A DNA stretch of 64,000 nt from NCBI GenBank assembly GCA_009760855.2, contig WPIO01000003.1:13321001-13385000 (forward strand). Reading direction: 5' to 3'. The notes beneath the pieces are model-generated. The model saw only the letters and a program-made list of their open reading frames with translations. It ran no database searches and was not told where the DNA came from. The DNA comes from Cristatella mucedo. Its lineage: Eukaryota; Bryozoa; Phylactolaemata; Cristatellidae. The translations under genes and the position numbers were made by a program. Positions 12,301 through 23,400 of this stretch are shown here, piece by piece (the first letter of the stretch is position 1; every line of letters starts with the position of its first letter).

Positions 12301-13243
12301 CCACGCCCACATGTGCCGGCTGGTCAGACGAGCGCCGCCTGGCGGGGACTGCACCACTGCTGCTGCTGCTGCTGCTGCCGGCGGCTTTGCCACCACCTTT
12401 GGCAGTGGCAGATGCAGGCAACGAGGCACGGCTGCCATCGCCTTGCCGGCTGGCGGCACCCGAGAGAGCGGCGAAGGCTGCTGCTGCTGAAGCTCGAGAC
12501 GATGACACTCGGTCGCCGACGCTGATGCCGGTGCGGACCACCGACGTCCGGCTGTCGATGGCCGACGGTGGCACCGCGTCCACGCCGCCAATCCTGCCTC
12601 TCATCGACGAGATGCTGCCGCGTCGGCTGTCCTTGCGACTGCCATCCACTGATGCCAGCCGCCGCTGCTGCTGCTGCTGCTGAGCAGCTTCGGCCGATAG
12701 CAAACAGTCGTCAGCGGCTTCGCTATCGCTTGCCGACGCACCAGACCCACGCAAGGACGCTTGCACCGACGTGCCGCCGGCTCCTCCACTGCGATGCACG
12801 GTGCCATCGAGCGGCACTGCGGCCAACGAGCTTCCGCTAGCATCGTCTTCCTGCTCTGCGGCAATGGTGCCGCTAGCTAGGGCGCCGGTCGGTTCCGACG
12901 ACACGGCTCGGTCAGACTCGTCGTGCAGATCCTCGGACGCGACTGCTGGCACTCTCTGATTGCTGCTGCTGCTGCTGCTGCCGCCACCGCGACTCTTGGC
13001 ACTACCTTCCATCGGATGCCGAGCACTAGACTTGCCTTCGGCCAGCACTGCATCTCTCTCACCGCTTCCGCTGATGGAATCATGGCTGCCAAGTGAGGCC
13101 GAGGCCTCGGAGCTAGCTACGCCCTTAGCATAACCTATGCTCTTAGCTGTAGCACCGGCAGTCCTACCTGATGATGCAGCTGCGCTGCTGCGATTTCGAG
13201 GCTGCTGTCGCGCCGATTCGTCCCGTTCCGATCTGGCTGCCAT
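6387..13243 (-). CDS. Giant Ser/Ala-rich low-complexity protein, function unknown
   Basis: I do not recognise this protein. The main exon 7495-13243 is open for 1,916 codons. Its ATG at 13243 directly follows an in-frame TGA, which favours this start unless an acceptor lies just downstream. Two further exons are proposed: 6856-7347 (intron of 147 nt, donor GTGAGA, acceptor ending TTCTCGCAG) and 6387-6631 (donor GTGAGT at 6855, acceptor ending TTTGCAGTGCAG). Both join in frame, giving about 2,161 residues and a stop at 6387. If the second intron is retained, the protein ends at 6719. Composition is dominated by Ser, Ala and Gly, with a Gln/Leu/Glu block near residues 1525-1560, an acidic Asp run and His/Gln runs. 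There is no obvious signal peptide or membrane segment. Many short tyrosine motifs recur: YVRM, YTHV, YGEV, YESV, YELL, YVSL, YSSL, and GRYSAAT twice. An intrinsically disordered scaffold fits, but function is unknown. Confidence 0.75.
6395..6540 (-). repeat. Imperfect CAG/CTG trinucleotide tract
   Basis: The plus strand reads CTG/GCTG repeats interrupted by GAT, CCA and other triplets; the minus strand (direction of both neighbouring genes) reads CAG. In the proposed last exon of the giant gene the frame gives Ser/Gly/Ile repeats (SSSSGSSGISSS), in keeping with the rest of that protein. The other frames would give Gln or Ala runs. It lies about 270 bp upstream of the transporter ATG. Confidence 0.85.
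8556..8667 (-). repeat. In-frame (CAG)n Gln/Leu/Glu repeat
   Basis: Units of the type LEQQQQQ are repeated about six times in the coding frame of the giant gene. Each unit is a CAG run closed by CTG GAG. Such tracts are slippage-prone, and population length variation is expected. Confidence 0.9.
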
Positions 13244-14860
13244 TCAGCTCTGCTGACGACGCTGCAGTCGATGCGCCCAGGCGCGACGGCCAAATCTTCC
13301 AGCGTTGTCAACGGCCTGCTTCCCGAGACGGCTTCCTGCAAGGATAGCTTCGTGCACGAGAGTAGAACGCACGGGCTTGCCCATATCGCGCCAGCCTCAC
13401 TGTGCAGCTTGTTGTGTCACGAGCGCCATAAACATGCGCTTTGCCGAAGCAAAAAGCGAGTTCGGGCGCAACCGACCAGTCAGGAACGACTACATAAAAT
13501 ATACCCCACCACCACCACCACCGTTAGGCTAGAGCGAATCGGGGGGGGGGGAGGGAGGGTAGATCGGATCCAGACGGCGACCGAACGATACGCAGCATAT
13601 ACCGGCTACACGCAGGAAATTAGCAGCCTATTGCCGAGAAGTAGGCGAATACGAAGAAAAACAGCAAAAGCATGATTCTACCGAGGCTCTAATTGACTTC
13701 TACGTGGGCAGGATCAAACAAGCCTGCTAAAGCGGGCGGTGGCAAAAATGCAGACGAAAACACTGCTGTGGGTTCGGGTCGGCGACAACTCGGGCAAAGC
13801 ATAGTTAGCCTACCTCCAGCGCGGATTACCCTGCTTTTTGAGCTTTTCTGGCACGCACAACAGTGACAATCTAGACTCTGTACAGGCGAGACAAACGCGC
13901 TACCTCGCGGCACTAAAACTGGCTCAGGACACGCGAAGCTTACAACTATCTTACCTCCAGGCTTAGAGATTGAAAAGCATCCGGCGGACGCAGAGCGTCG
14001 CTGCGCACCGACATTCGCCAGGTTATGGTAACTTCGTTCCTACCCGAACGAGGCATTAATATTCCTTTTGCAGGAGCCGAGTTTTCGCTAATGCATTTCA
14101 ATCGGTCTCAATGGCGTGTGCGCAATTATCCAGCCTTACAAAGACGCGCCGTTGAATCACTTCGAGTCTCTCAGTCCGTTACGAAATTGAACTTTAAAAG
14201 TAAATGTAAATGTAGTGTTACCATAAATAAACAAACGATCTTATTTCCACATTGTACTTCTGGCCGGAATACCGATTCATTCGCACGACTGCTAGCCATC
14301 TACCCGGCACATGCAGCGCCGTTGCCGGTTTACAGCTCCTACATACACTTTCACGGTTCCTCGATTCGATTACAGTCTATATATTTACCTAGAATGCTTA
14401 CGTGCATTGCGCACATATTGATTTCCGGGGCCGACTTAATTGTCACTTCCGGCCTTGCCTAACGCTCGCCAGACGATTCATCGTAGAATCATGTCTATTG
14501 CAAAAGCTATCGCCTTTCTCTTCCCTTTAGATTTGCTGTACAGCAAAATACGGTGACCTCAAAAAGCGCGATTAATTTCGCTCTTTTATCATCCCTCAAA
14601 TTTCCTAGAATTTTTGTTTTAATTGATTTTCGAGACGATCGGAGCCATTTTTGGATCTGTAGCTTATAGTCTCTCAATGGGCAGAACACGGTCGACCACT
14701 ATGCGCTTTCTATGGACGTGAACTTTCATCTCAAGTCGGGCCAAATAATTTATTGAATTAACTTTGAAATTGCTGCGAACGAAAGGACTAGTTCTCAGCT
14801 TGACGATGGACGGCGAGCGAGACACACCTCTTGCCTAGGTTGGGGGTAAATGACCTGGAT
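13244..14860. other. 5' flank of the giant gene
   Basis: No exon is supported. The first 200 bp hold the probable 5' UTR and promoter of the minus-strand giant gene. A (CAC)n stretch lies at about 13507-13521 and a G-run near 13540-13560. The region 13980-14480 is moderately CpG-rich. No TATA box was assigned. Confidence 0.4.
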
Positions 14861-15064
14861 AGAGAATTAGTTCTCTTAGGACGCTATACAAATGAGTAAT
14901 ATATGTTAAAATATTATTGTCTATAGCCTTACTCTTCACCCTCAATGGTCTTCTTAGAGAAAATGGGAATTGCAGTCTCAGGACTGCAGGAACGGTTCGC
15001 CACATTCAGCAACTGGCGAGAAGATATCCTTGCATAAGAATTGTGGAAGTGATTTCCACAATCA

Positions 15065-15280
15065 TGGACCTGCAGAGCAAAAGCTTCCATCACCGATGCT
15101 CTTTACGCAATACTTTATAAAAGCCAAGTTATTGCCCTGAGAGGACTTGAGTACACGAGGAGGCTGAAATGAGTGTAGTTGTTCAGCCAGGTATGTAGAA
15201 CCCGAGGTGTAAAATGAAGCGACCGGGTCCGAAGTGGGTACGGTTAAACTCCGCCACAAAGAACGAAGAGACCCCACCCC
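15065..15280 (-). mobile_element. LINE-2/CR1-like ORF2 C-terminal fragment
   Basis: The minus-strand frame contains YLAEQLHSFQPPRVLKSS followed by a degenerate 'GDGSFCSAGP' segment. This matches the C-terminal signature of L2/CR1 ORF2 proteins (YLxELL..Y.P.R.LRSS, then an 'FxxxAPRLWNSLP' block). A second fragment of the same kind is at 20485-20690. Only the tail of the polymerase ORF remains. Confidence 0.6.
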
Positions 15281-15439
15281 TATCGCTCCAAAACAAGTGG
15301 AAAAGGCCTCGGAGAGACGAGACGCCCAGCCAATGGGCCTCAGTGAGAGCCTGGCCTCAGAGTTTGACTCGCCGGAGGTTACCCCAGTCGGCCAGCTACA
15401 CCTCCTCTAGGAGCGACGCAGCACACCGGTAGCTAGCTA

Positions 15440-17515
15440 GCTGCTGGTGCTCAAAATGGCCTGCCAGCAGGTTCGTGTAAGTGGGCTACTAGACACGGCG
15501 TAGACTCTGCACCTGATTCAGACCCCTAAAATGTGGCTAGCAAACTCTAGAAGCCCGTTAACAAGATAATTCAAAAACTCTGTAGCCCGAGCACGATGCC
15601 AAGTATTAGAATTCTAGCGACGCAAGTATTACAGACTCAGCCAGTCTGGCGTCGACCTTTTCAGCGCTCCCAGAAAAAGTCCTCTTATCATGCGGACGCG
15701 TGGGCATGCCGACCCCAGTCCGCGCGACATTTTCAGACTGAAAATGTTCGCCTTCATACAGATATCACGTGAGTAGTTGGCTCGCTCGCTCACTAAAAAC
15801 ACCGTCACGTTTCAGGGTCGAACGAAGCAGTGTTACCAACCAGGCTCCTCTCCGGACTTTGAATTTTCGTCACTAAAGCTCTTAGACCACGCTTCATCCA
15901 GCGAACGAGACCTATCAATGTGTGCATCTCTCTTGAGCAAATATGTATAGTTGTTGGCTTCTGTTTAGTTTGTACTGTGTGATCAGTTGCAAATGCCAGA
16001 AGACCGTAGGGACAACACGTCAGTTTATTAAAAATTGCAGGAAGCCATGCGGAGGCCACTGGACAGGCTGGCCGACCTTAGCCCGGAGAACACTGAAGGC
16101 TATACGTGGGTCAGTTTTTCCTAGCGGAAGTCTGCTAGGAAAGGCTGTTGCCTGTGTGTCAAAAGAAGCCAACAGTTTCCTTTACTGTCTGAATGGCTTT
16201 GCGTGTATCTGCTGCTTCTGCTTTTATTATTAGCTCAGCGCCCGGTCACTAATGTATGCTTCACCTTTGGCCAATGGTTGCGCCATTGAATCAGCGAAGC
16301 CTACTCCTCACCTGTCGCCAATATTTAAGCCATCGAGCAGCGCAGCGTCGGGCCACTAATGTACGTTATATTACCCGACAAAGGGGCTACGATTCATTGA
16401 GCTCTCATATATGTACGCGTTGATAGAAATAAAGTTCGAGTCTCGTTTATCGCTCACGTCCTCGCTGTGTCTCCGTGAGACTTAATGAGAACTACCGCCG
16501 CCGGAGCCATAGTAATACGACAATGGCAATCGTAAGTGAGAATTTAGGCAGTTTTGACGGTCTCGCAAATTTATTATTTGACAGCACACTACCATTTTTC
16601 TTAGCCCGTTTCTTGCAATGGTCAGCCCTTTTCTAGAAGTGAAAGAACGCGATAATTCCAGGTTGAGCTTAGTTTTTCTGCTCTATCACCAGCGAATAGA
16701 CTCTTTTGATTAACTCTGCCATTAGATACTACGTTAATTCAGCCATGAAATATCACCACCTTTTTCAGTTCTGGATTTCTGCTGCTTCCTTGAATTAAGT
16801 TATGGTTGAAATGAACTCCTCATCACTTGATGCTCTATCCTGGTAGCAGTAATTAGCGTTTATATTCGTTGGCGTAGTGGTTAGCTCATAACCTATTGCT
16901 CACTTTGTAAGAGAATCTTATGGATCCCAGAATCTTGAGACAAATTCATACGTATAACTGCTTGAATAGTCACCAGCTATTGCGATGATTGCTCTCCATT
17001 AGAAGGAGATGTCAATGACAATTACATGTTAAAGATAATAACAATCACAATAACAATAGATCGTTTGAATACCACACTGATAGTAATTAAGCTCCATCAG
17101 GTCGCTTTTCACCTCGCTGCAAGACAATAATAGTTTAGTTGTCATCGCGGGCAGCGCAGACCGTTCGTAGACGACTATTGTATTCAGCTACGCACAGAGA
17201 AGGGAGAAGCACTACTCCCTTCGGCCGTCTCGCCTCCGCCGAACTGCCCTTTCTTTCCGCGACTCAATCGTTGGGTATGAGCACTTCGCTCCCACACTAC
17301 ATCGATCTGGGCGCAGCTCAGTGGCAGGCAGTCTATCCCCAAAAAGCCACAACAACTAATAACCAAGAGATCTCTGCCGAATAACCACCGACTCCCTAAG
17401 CTGTAATTCCGTAAGCATGTTAGGTGAAGCTGTCAAACGCACAGTAAGCCATCCTACCTGTACAGTAATTCCAACATGGTTCGCTAGTGTTGGAATAATA
17501 AAGAGGGTTTACCGA
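15440..17515. other. Intergenic, no feature recognised
   Basis: I see no coding exon, RNA gene or clear repeat here on either strand. The open frames are short and lack splice-compatible, family-like sequence. Confidence 0.4.
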
Positions 17516-17519
17516 GTTA

Positions 17520-18115
17520 ATAATAGTAATGAACTTTTATAGCGCCCTCATATAAATAATAAAATAATAATGATTCACTTGATACAGCACTCTCGGAGAA
17601 ATCAATCTCTTTCTAGGCGCTTTACATTTGCTGCAAAGGAAGCGCGAGGGAATGGTTAGTGGTAATATGCTTAATAAAAATAATGCACTTGATAAAGCAC
17701 CCTCAGAGAACTCAGTCTCTTTCTAGGCACTTCACATTTGCTGCAAAGGGAAGCACGATTGAATCGTGAGTAATGCAATGCTTGATAAACATGAATAACA
17801 TGGTTATGGGTGACAAGTACAGGGTCAGCATGCAAATGTGGTTAGTGGCAGCATGCACAGTGTCAGCACGCATAAGCACACGAAGGACGAATCACAGGGA
17901 CCCACTAAATGCTGCCCTAAATAGGTGTGTTTTTAAGTTCTTTTTAATGCGGTCAAGTCAGGCGATGTTCCGACACCAGTGGGGAGAGAGTTCCAGGCTT
18001 TGGGAGCGTACGAACTAAATAAACAACAAGAATAACATGGTTAGGGTGATATGCACAGGGTCAGCATGCAGATACGGTTAGTGGCAGCACGCACAGTATC
18101 AGCACGCATAAGCAC
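17520..18115 (-). mobile_element. Nested or duplicated CR1-like LINE 3' ends
   Basis: Two copies of the terminal block (plus-strand words 'tcaatctctttctaggcgc' and 'tcagtctctttctaggcac') lie about 120 bp apart. They are followed by ORF2-tail remnants including 'gttccaggctttgggagcg', and a repeat of the 'acatggttagggtgatatgc' spacer. This looks like several 3' ends inserted into one another. All are 5'-truncated. Confidence 0.7.
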
Positions 18116-18899
18116 TTAAAAATCTCTTTCTATGCATTTTACATTTGCTGCAATGGATTTTATGCTCGAACTAAGCTGTTACCGACATTCGGAATCTCTT
18201 TAATACTAGATACACATTGATCATTTGCGGCATTCTAGCCTTATTTACGCGGATGGCTTACGAAGCTCCCGCCTTTCATCTGCCAACCGGCTTAGCCAAG
18301 ACGCATGCATATGTACATCGTCAACAGCCATGAGCTCTGGCATCCCCAAACCACTAGGGTGCAAGCACCGGGCGAAAACCAGCCATCGCCTGGCTTACCC
18401 GAAAGCCAGTGGCAGTAATGCTCATCCGTGGAGGCCTCATCCGTAGCTCCTAGTAAGGAGTTCCGCATTTGGTTGCTGCAGTTAAATGCTTAATCATGCT
18501 GTACGTAGGCAGTTGGATTTATGCATGCTGGAGGGTTGCACACAGAAAAGTCTTTCCAAAAGTTGTAAGAGTGGCCTATCACATGCTAGTAATGTAATTG
18601 GAACTTATGCGGTTTACTTACCGCTCTACCTCGCCAGCCATAGTTACGCCGGCTCCAAGCCTCGTGGCTGACGTCGGCCTCGAGCTAAAAGAACGACCGC
18701 TTGATTAATATTGATATAATAAAATCGAGTTCGCCAAAAGAACAAAGAGCTAAAAAAAACTTACGGGAAACCCTAAGTACATAAGGGCTACAGGGAAAGT
18801 AGAAAGTAAAAAGGAGGCAAGTGCTTATGAACGTGGAAAGTGACACCCTAGGCCGCTTCGTCCAAGGTGCGAGTGGCCACATGAAGCCGCGTTCACGTT

Positions 18900-19340
18900 G
18901 TAAGTATTGCTTCCTTCCTGCTTCTGTCCTACTCAAGTCTTCAGTGTATATGTCACCAATACTGGGGGCTGTCAAAGACTTGATGAAGACTTGACGAAGA
19001 ATCAGTAGCCAAACGTGGTTCATCTTTTTGGCCTAGACTCAGGCGAGACTTAGCAAATGACCTATGACGTAGATGCAGTCAAAGACACGCCTTCTTCGGC
19101 GCTTTGCAAAGCGTTGTGTACATGCACAGAGAAATCCTTAAAGCGTTCTCTGATTGAGAGTCCCCGTTTATGGTAAACTAAGAGCTCATCATATAAGAAT
19201 CAGATCCCGAAGCAGCGGGTAATTAAGGCAATCAGAGCAGGTACAAACTCACAGGCGGGTGCATCGTGAAAGATAAAGGCTGACCGTGTAAAATTCCTTC
19301 AAGAAAGAAGACCGAGGTAAGACAAAGTAAACAAAACTTA
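18900..19340 (+). mobile_element. Non-autonomous DNA element, diverged copy of 52141-52683
   Basis: Ordered matches to the element at 52141-52683 include 'gtgtatatgtcaccaatac', 'gtagccaaacgtggttca', 'gagagtccccgtttatgg' and 'ataagaatcagatcccga', in the same order and orientation. No transposase frame is visible. The ends are degraded, so the limits are approximate. Confidence 0.5.
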
Positions 19341-19369
19341 GCAGGGACTCAAGCTTGGAGTAACACTTA

Positions 19370-19740
19370 CCGTGAGCTCTCGCCTAGCGAGCCCTAAAAA
19401 CAACATGCTCCGTGGCATCTCGGAATACGTGGGTCCTTAAGTAATGGGGCAGCCGGTTTCTGGTGTTCTTCCGTGACCAGACGCCGTATTCAGGAACACC
19501 AGCTCTCCATCGATCGGAATGAGCAGTTGCTGAGCGAAGGGGGCCACTCCGCACCTGAATCTTTGTTCATGCGTCTCGAGAAAGTTTGACCGACCTCAAA
19601 AGTGCAAGACCACCGTAGCAAATCCAGCCAAAAATCCGGCAGGCTTGGCCCAACCGGGTTACCCCAGCTGGCCGTATCCCATGTCAGCGTTTAGGTCTAC
19701 GGGTTTATGAACCTTACAATGATACAAGAATAATAATAAG
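19370..19740 (+). repeat. ~360-bp dispersed repeat, copy 1
   Basis: This copy is strongly similar along its length to 20695-21055, including 'tctcggaatacgtggg', 'ctccatcgatcggaatgagc', 'ctcgagaaagtttgaccga', 'ggttaccccagctggccgta' and a tail of 'acaagaataataataagccg'. It lies just left of the tRNA-Ile gene. Copy 2 directly follows an L2-like ORF tail, so the repeat may be the 3' UTR of that LINE. Confidence 0.7.
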
Positions 19741-19801
19741 CCGCTAAACTAGTAGCACAACTTTGGCCTAACAAAGAGAAAAAGAACGGACAATAAAAGC
19801 A

Positions 19802-19875
19802 TGGCCAATGTGGGGATCGAACCCACGACCTTAGCGTTATTAGCACCACGCTCTAACCAACTGAGCTAATCGGCC
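19802..19875 (-). tRNA. tRNA-Ile (anticodon AAU)
   Basis: This is a complete 74-nt cloverleaf on the minus strand. The acceptor stem is GGCCGAT/ATTGGCC (one G-T pair) with discriminator A. The D arm reads GCTCAGTTGGTTAGAGC. The anticodon loop is CTAATAA. The T arm GTGGG-TTCGATC-CCCAC pairs perfectly and supplies the B box. There is no intron. A pol III terminator (TTTT, plus-strand AAAA at 19795-19798) follows the 3' end within a few bases. It decodes AUU and, after A-to-I editing, AUC. It looks functional rather than a SINE head because all stems pair and no SINE body follows. Confidence 0.97.
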
Positions 19876-20374
19876 ACTGAATGCTTTAAATGAGTTAAGT
19901 TTTAAAACTTCAACTCTTCTCCATGGCTTATGTCATTGGATATTTGCGAGTAAGCAGGTCACGAATTATAGAATAGGCTGAGTGGGCGACTACGGGCGAG
20001 TGGATAGCATAGCCCGACAAGGTTCACTAGCAGCAACGTAGACATCAAGCAGTGCAAGCAAGTCGAACTGATGAAATTTCATTCAATGAAAAAGTCTTCA
20101 AGCACGCAAAGTACTTGAAAACAACCTAAAGCTTTACAGGAGTTTAAGCTACGAGTCGCTCAAATTTTGAGCGAACTGTATTGTACGTGGTCCTTAGAAT
20201 GTACCCAATAAGTCTCACGGGATTGCGATAGCGGGCTTTCATGCAGATGCAGGCTCCAGAGACGTTAGCCGATACCTCATTCCTCTGCAGTCCACTAGAA
20301 TCCGGTTAAAGAGCTTGGATGGCTGCCGGTTTATCAACGGATACAGATCTGTCGGTTGATCAACGGATACAGAG

Positions 20375-20480
20375 TAAAATTTTTTGATAATAATAATAAT
20401 ATAACAATAATAATGCATTTGATAGAGCGCCCTCGGAGAAGTCAATCTCTTTCTAGGCGCTTTACATTTGCTGCAAAGGG
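20375..20480 (-). mobile_element. CR1-like LINE 3' terminus
   Basis: The plus strand reads an (ATA/ATT) tail, then 'gagcgccctcggagaagtc', 'aatctctttctaggcgc' and 'tttacatttgctgcaaagg'. This is the reversed terminal ~100 bp of the family. There is no coding remnant. Confidence 0.75.
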
Positions 20481-20484
20481 AATG

Positions 20485-20690
20485 ACCCACAAGACCTACC
20501 ACGGCTTGGCTACTTTATACCTAGCTGAACTGTCGGGCCAGTTTCAGCCTCCTCGTGCCATCAGGTCCTGAATGGACAATAAATTAGCTGTTCCATTCCT
20601 CCGCTTACAGACCATTAGCCATAAAAGCTTTAAGCCCTGCTGGTCCTAGACTGTGGAACTCGCTTCCACAATTCTTACTTAAGGACACCT
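20485..20690 (+). mobile_element. LINE-2/CR1-like ORF2 C-terminal fragment
   Basis: The frame carries KTYHGLATLYLAELSGQF then QPPRAIRS before a stop. A frame-disrupted 'TVELASTILT' stretch follows where intact elements have PRLWNSLPQFL. It runs straight into the ~360-bp repeat at 20695-21055, suggesting both belong to one element. Confidence 0.6.
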
Positions 20691-20694
20691 ACAC

Positions 20695-21055
20695 CTCTCA
20701 CCCAGCGAGCCCTACCAGCAACATACTCCGTGGGATCTCGGAATACGTGGGCGCTTAAGTAACGGTGCAGCCGGTTTCTAGTGTTTTTCCGTGGCCAGAC
20801 GCGGTGTCCAGGAATAGCAGCCCTCCATCGATCGGAATGAGCAGGTGCTGAGCGAAGGGACCACTACGGGCCCGAGTTTACGTCTGCGTGTCTCGAGAAA
20901 GTTTGACCGACGGCAAAAGTGTAAGACCACCGTAGCCAATCCAACCAAAAGTCCGGCAGGCTTGGCCCAGCTGGGTTACCCCAGCTGGCCGTATCTTGTG
21001 TTAGCCGCTCCGGGTTTACGAACTTTACGAGGGTACAAGAATATTATTAAGCCGT
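20695..21055 (+). repeat. ~360-bp dispersed repeat, copy 2
   Basis: Second direct copy of the repeat at 19370-19740, same orientation, ending 'acaagaatattattaagccg'. The two copies bracket the tRNA-Ile gene, about 1.3 kb apart. Confidence 0.7.
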
Positions 21056-21194
21056 AAGCCGTTTTCTTAATACCCCTGGTCCAAAAATCAATCTATTCTA
21101 TACACTTCACAGCGAGAGAATAGTAATAACCAGAAGTTGCATACAAGGTATCATGCTGAAATAGGAATGCAAAGGTACACAAGTACGGTACCAG

Positions 21195-21661
21195 ATTACA
21201 GTACTTCTCATTGACCTTCACTGGCTTATCATCGAGCTGCGTATCGACTTCCAGGCTTTTTCACTCACTTTAAGGTCATTTCATTCCCATGATTCAGCAT
21301 ACCCATCCGAACAACTTCCCAATTAGGCCAGGTATCGTACCGCTCGCTCTTCTGACTCAAATCGCATAGCTGTGCCAAGAACCAACCTCAAATCCTTAGG
21401 AGGTCATGCCTTTAATTTGTGTGCCCTCAAAGTCTAGAACTCACTCCCAACTGAAGCCCCCTCCGATTTGACGACATTTAAAAGAAGCTAAAGACGTATC
21501 AGTTCCTTACAGCATTTCCTGGGTCTATATGAATTATACTGTGTGCTTTTTCGGGCTGATGCAGTGCATATATTGAGCTGCTTTCTTTGAAGCATGCGTT
21601 AAGTGCCTACAAAGAGAACTAGTTTTCTGAGGAGGCTATACAAGTGTCGTTATTATTATTG
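21195..21661 (+). mobile_element. CR1-like LINE 3' fragment
   Basis: It has degenerate ORF2-tail sequence (RIDF..FSLTLRSFHSH-like frame, then 'PSNSLPTEAPSDLTTFKRS'-like), the 3' spacer and a terminal 'aaagagaactagttttctg' block with an ATT tail. Indels and stops show it is old. Confidence 0.7.
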
Positions 21662-21719
21662 TACCCAGGCTAGGTTCAGCATGGGGTCACCGCCTGAGCC
21701 GGGGCGTGACCTATAGGAT

Positions 21720-21870
21720 GAAAAGGTGCATTTTGTTTGTTTTTCAAGCATGATTTTACTTACTATTCTATTGCATATCACTTTGCAGCAAATGTAAAGC
21801 GCCTAGAAAGAGATTAAGTTTTCTGAGGGCGCTTTATCAAGTGCAATATTATTATTATTATTATTATCAC
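21720..21870 (+). mobile_element. CR1-like LINE 3' terminus with (ATT)n
   Basis: The terminal block is well preserved: 'caaatgtaaagcgcctagaa', 'agagattaagttttctgagg', 'gcgctttatcaagtgc', then (ATT)n. Confidence 0.85.
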
Positions 21871-22190
21871 GGGGCTCTTGGGGAACTGATGTTGGCCGAC
21901 TAAATCGCGGCGTTGGACGCTGTCTGTCTCGCCCAATTATGCATCTGGATGGATGCAGGCGTGCCCCGGTAGCCTAATGTATCTAGGGCCCCCATTAGTT
22001 CTGCTTAGTTCCCTGTTGTTGTTCGCGCATGCGACATTGCCATAAAGAGGTTTGATCAAACGGCCGCTTGTCTCGCCCTGGCTCAGCGTCGTGGCGAGCG
22101 GCGGCGTGGCCTGAGCATGGCGGGGCGGGAATCAGCCTCTGCCCCAGGATCTGGTTACATTACTATTATTATTATTAGTAAGTATAAGGA
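21871..22190. other. Unassigned GC-rich segment between two (ATT)n tracts
   Basis: This segment is bounded by ATT microsatellites on both sides and contains 'cgctgtctgtctcgcccaatt' and 'cgcttgtctcgccctggctc'. The bounds suggest an inserted repeat, but no family is recognised and there is no coding frame. Confidence 0.3.
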
Positions 22191-22429
22191 TTAAGCCAGC
22201 ATGCTGCAGCACATATGGAGGCCCTCGGGGCCTGGCTTATAGGAACCTAATTTGTAGCGTGCACTGAATAATGTACAGGCAAGCACGCAACTCGCACGGG
22301 TAAAAAAAAGAGAAGCTCACTTGGGTGCAGCAAAAGCTGAGTGGTACAGCTACAATATGCTAAATAATGCCAACCGCCAGCATAGACACAAAAGCGTAGG
22401 CACGATTATGCATGCACGACTAATGGTCT

Positions 22430-23400
22430 CGGGTGCCGCCGATAAAGTTGAAAAACGCGCTCGCTCCCTATAACCGTGGCCGCCCAATAAGATTTGACCT
22501 CGACTGTCGCTGCCGGGTTGTTTCCGCCATATTTCGCTCCTCGTGGGAGGTACGTGCAGCTCCGCCTGGCTTGCGCTGTTGGCGCCGGTGCCGTGTTGCT
22601 TGTAGCCCCTATGCTTCGGTGATAGGTACTGCTAACGCATATGGCGGTGATATTCGGCTGGCCGTCTAGTCCGTACCGCCGTTCACCCTATGCACCCCGT
22701 TTACGTTCGGTGCGGCTTTGTCTGAGCGGTTCAAGTCAACCTCAGTTGTTATTGTTTCCGCTGGAACGCGTAGCTTTATTGCGACCTGTGCCGTACCCGT
22801 GAGATAAGGCTTATTTACTTTCCAAAAGTGCAAGACTGAACATATGGCACGTAGTACAGCGTGGCATGAAATGTGCTCGAATCTCAATTTCTCGGTCACC
22901 GACTAGTGCGACCGCCTCCGTTAGTCCGAGCACCTCGAGGCGACGTCGCTAGCAGGGGGCCTAAAAATTACCACATTTATAGTATCCCCAGCCCGGTGAA
23001 ATGCGGAGGATCGGCAGCGAGCAAGCTCGCTCGCGCCTCTCCTCTCGAGCTGCACGCGTACCACCACCGTCGTGCAGGCGGCGCTCTCTCGCCTCGGCCG
23101 CCGTGCGCTACGCAGGCTGTGCAGCTGTCGCGGTGCAGAACGATATCGGATATCGTCGTGTGACGCTGTTCTAAGCGTAAGCGGCGAAGCTGAAACCTTA
23201 CCCGAGCTGCCCAGACGCGCGGTCGGGCCTCGCTTGCTAAAGCCGGGCATAGCTACCGAGGCGGCGCCGAGTGACGTACGAATGAAGCCGTGCGCTGGCT
23301 TTGAGCGCTCTCGGCTTCCTAAGGAGCGCGCGAGTTTGAGCTATCTTTCACCGCTGACGTTTAACCGAGGCTGCTAGCAGCCTCACTGGGTTACACTCGC
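22430..23400. promoter_or_regulatory. CpG-rich block, possible promoter
   Basis: By eye the CG dinucleotide is much denser here (especially 22900-23340) than in the surrounding AT-leaning intergenic DNA. Short frames are open on both strands, as expected for GC-rich DNA, but none resembles a protein. It could be an unmethylated promoter for a transcript not recognised here. No TATA box or start site is assigned. Confidence 0.3.

Noticed and set aside
22873-23377. Overlapping Arg/Ala-rich frames on both strands in the CpG-rich block
   Set aside because: GC-rich DNA has few stop codons in every frame; neither strand shows motifs or splice-linked neighbours.
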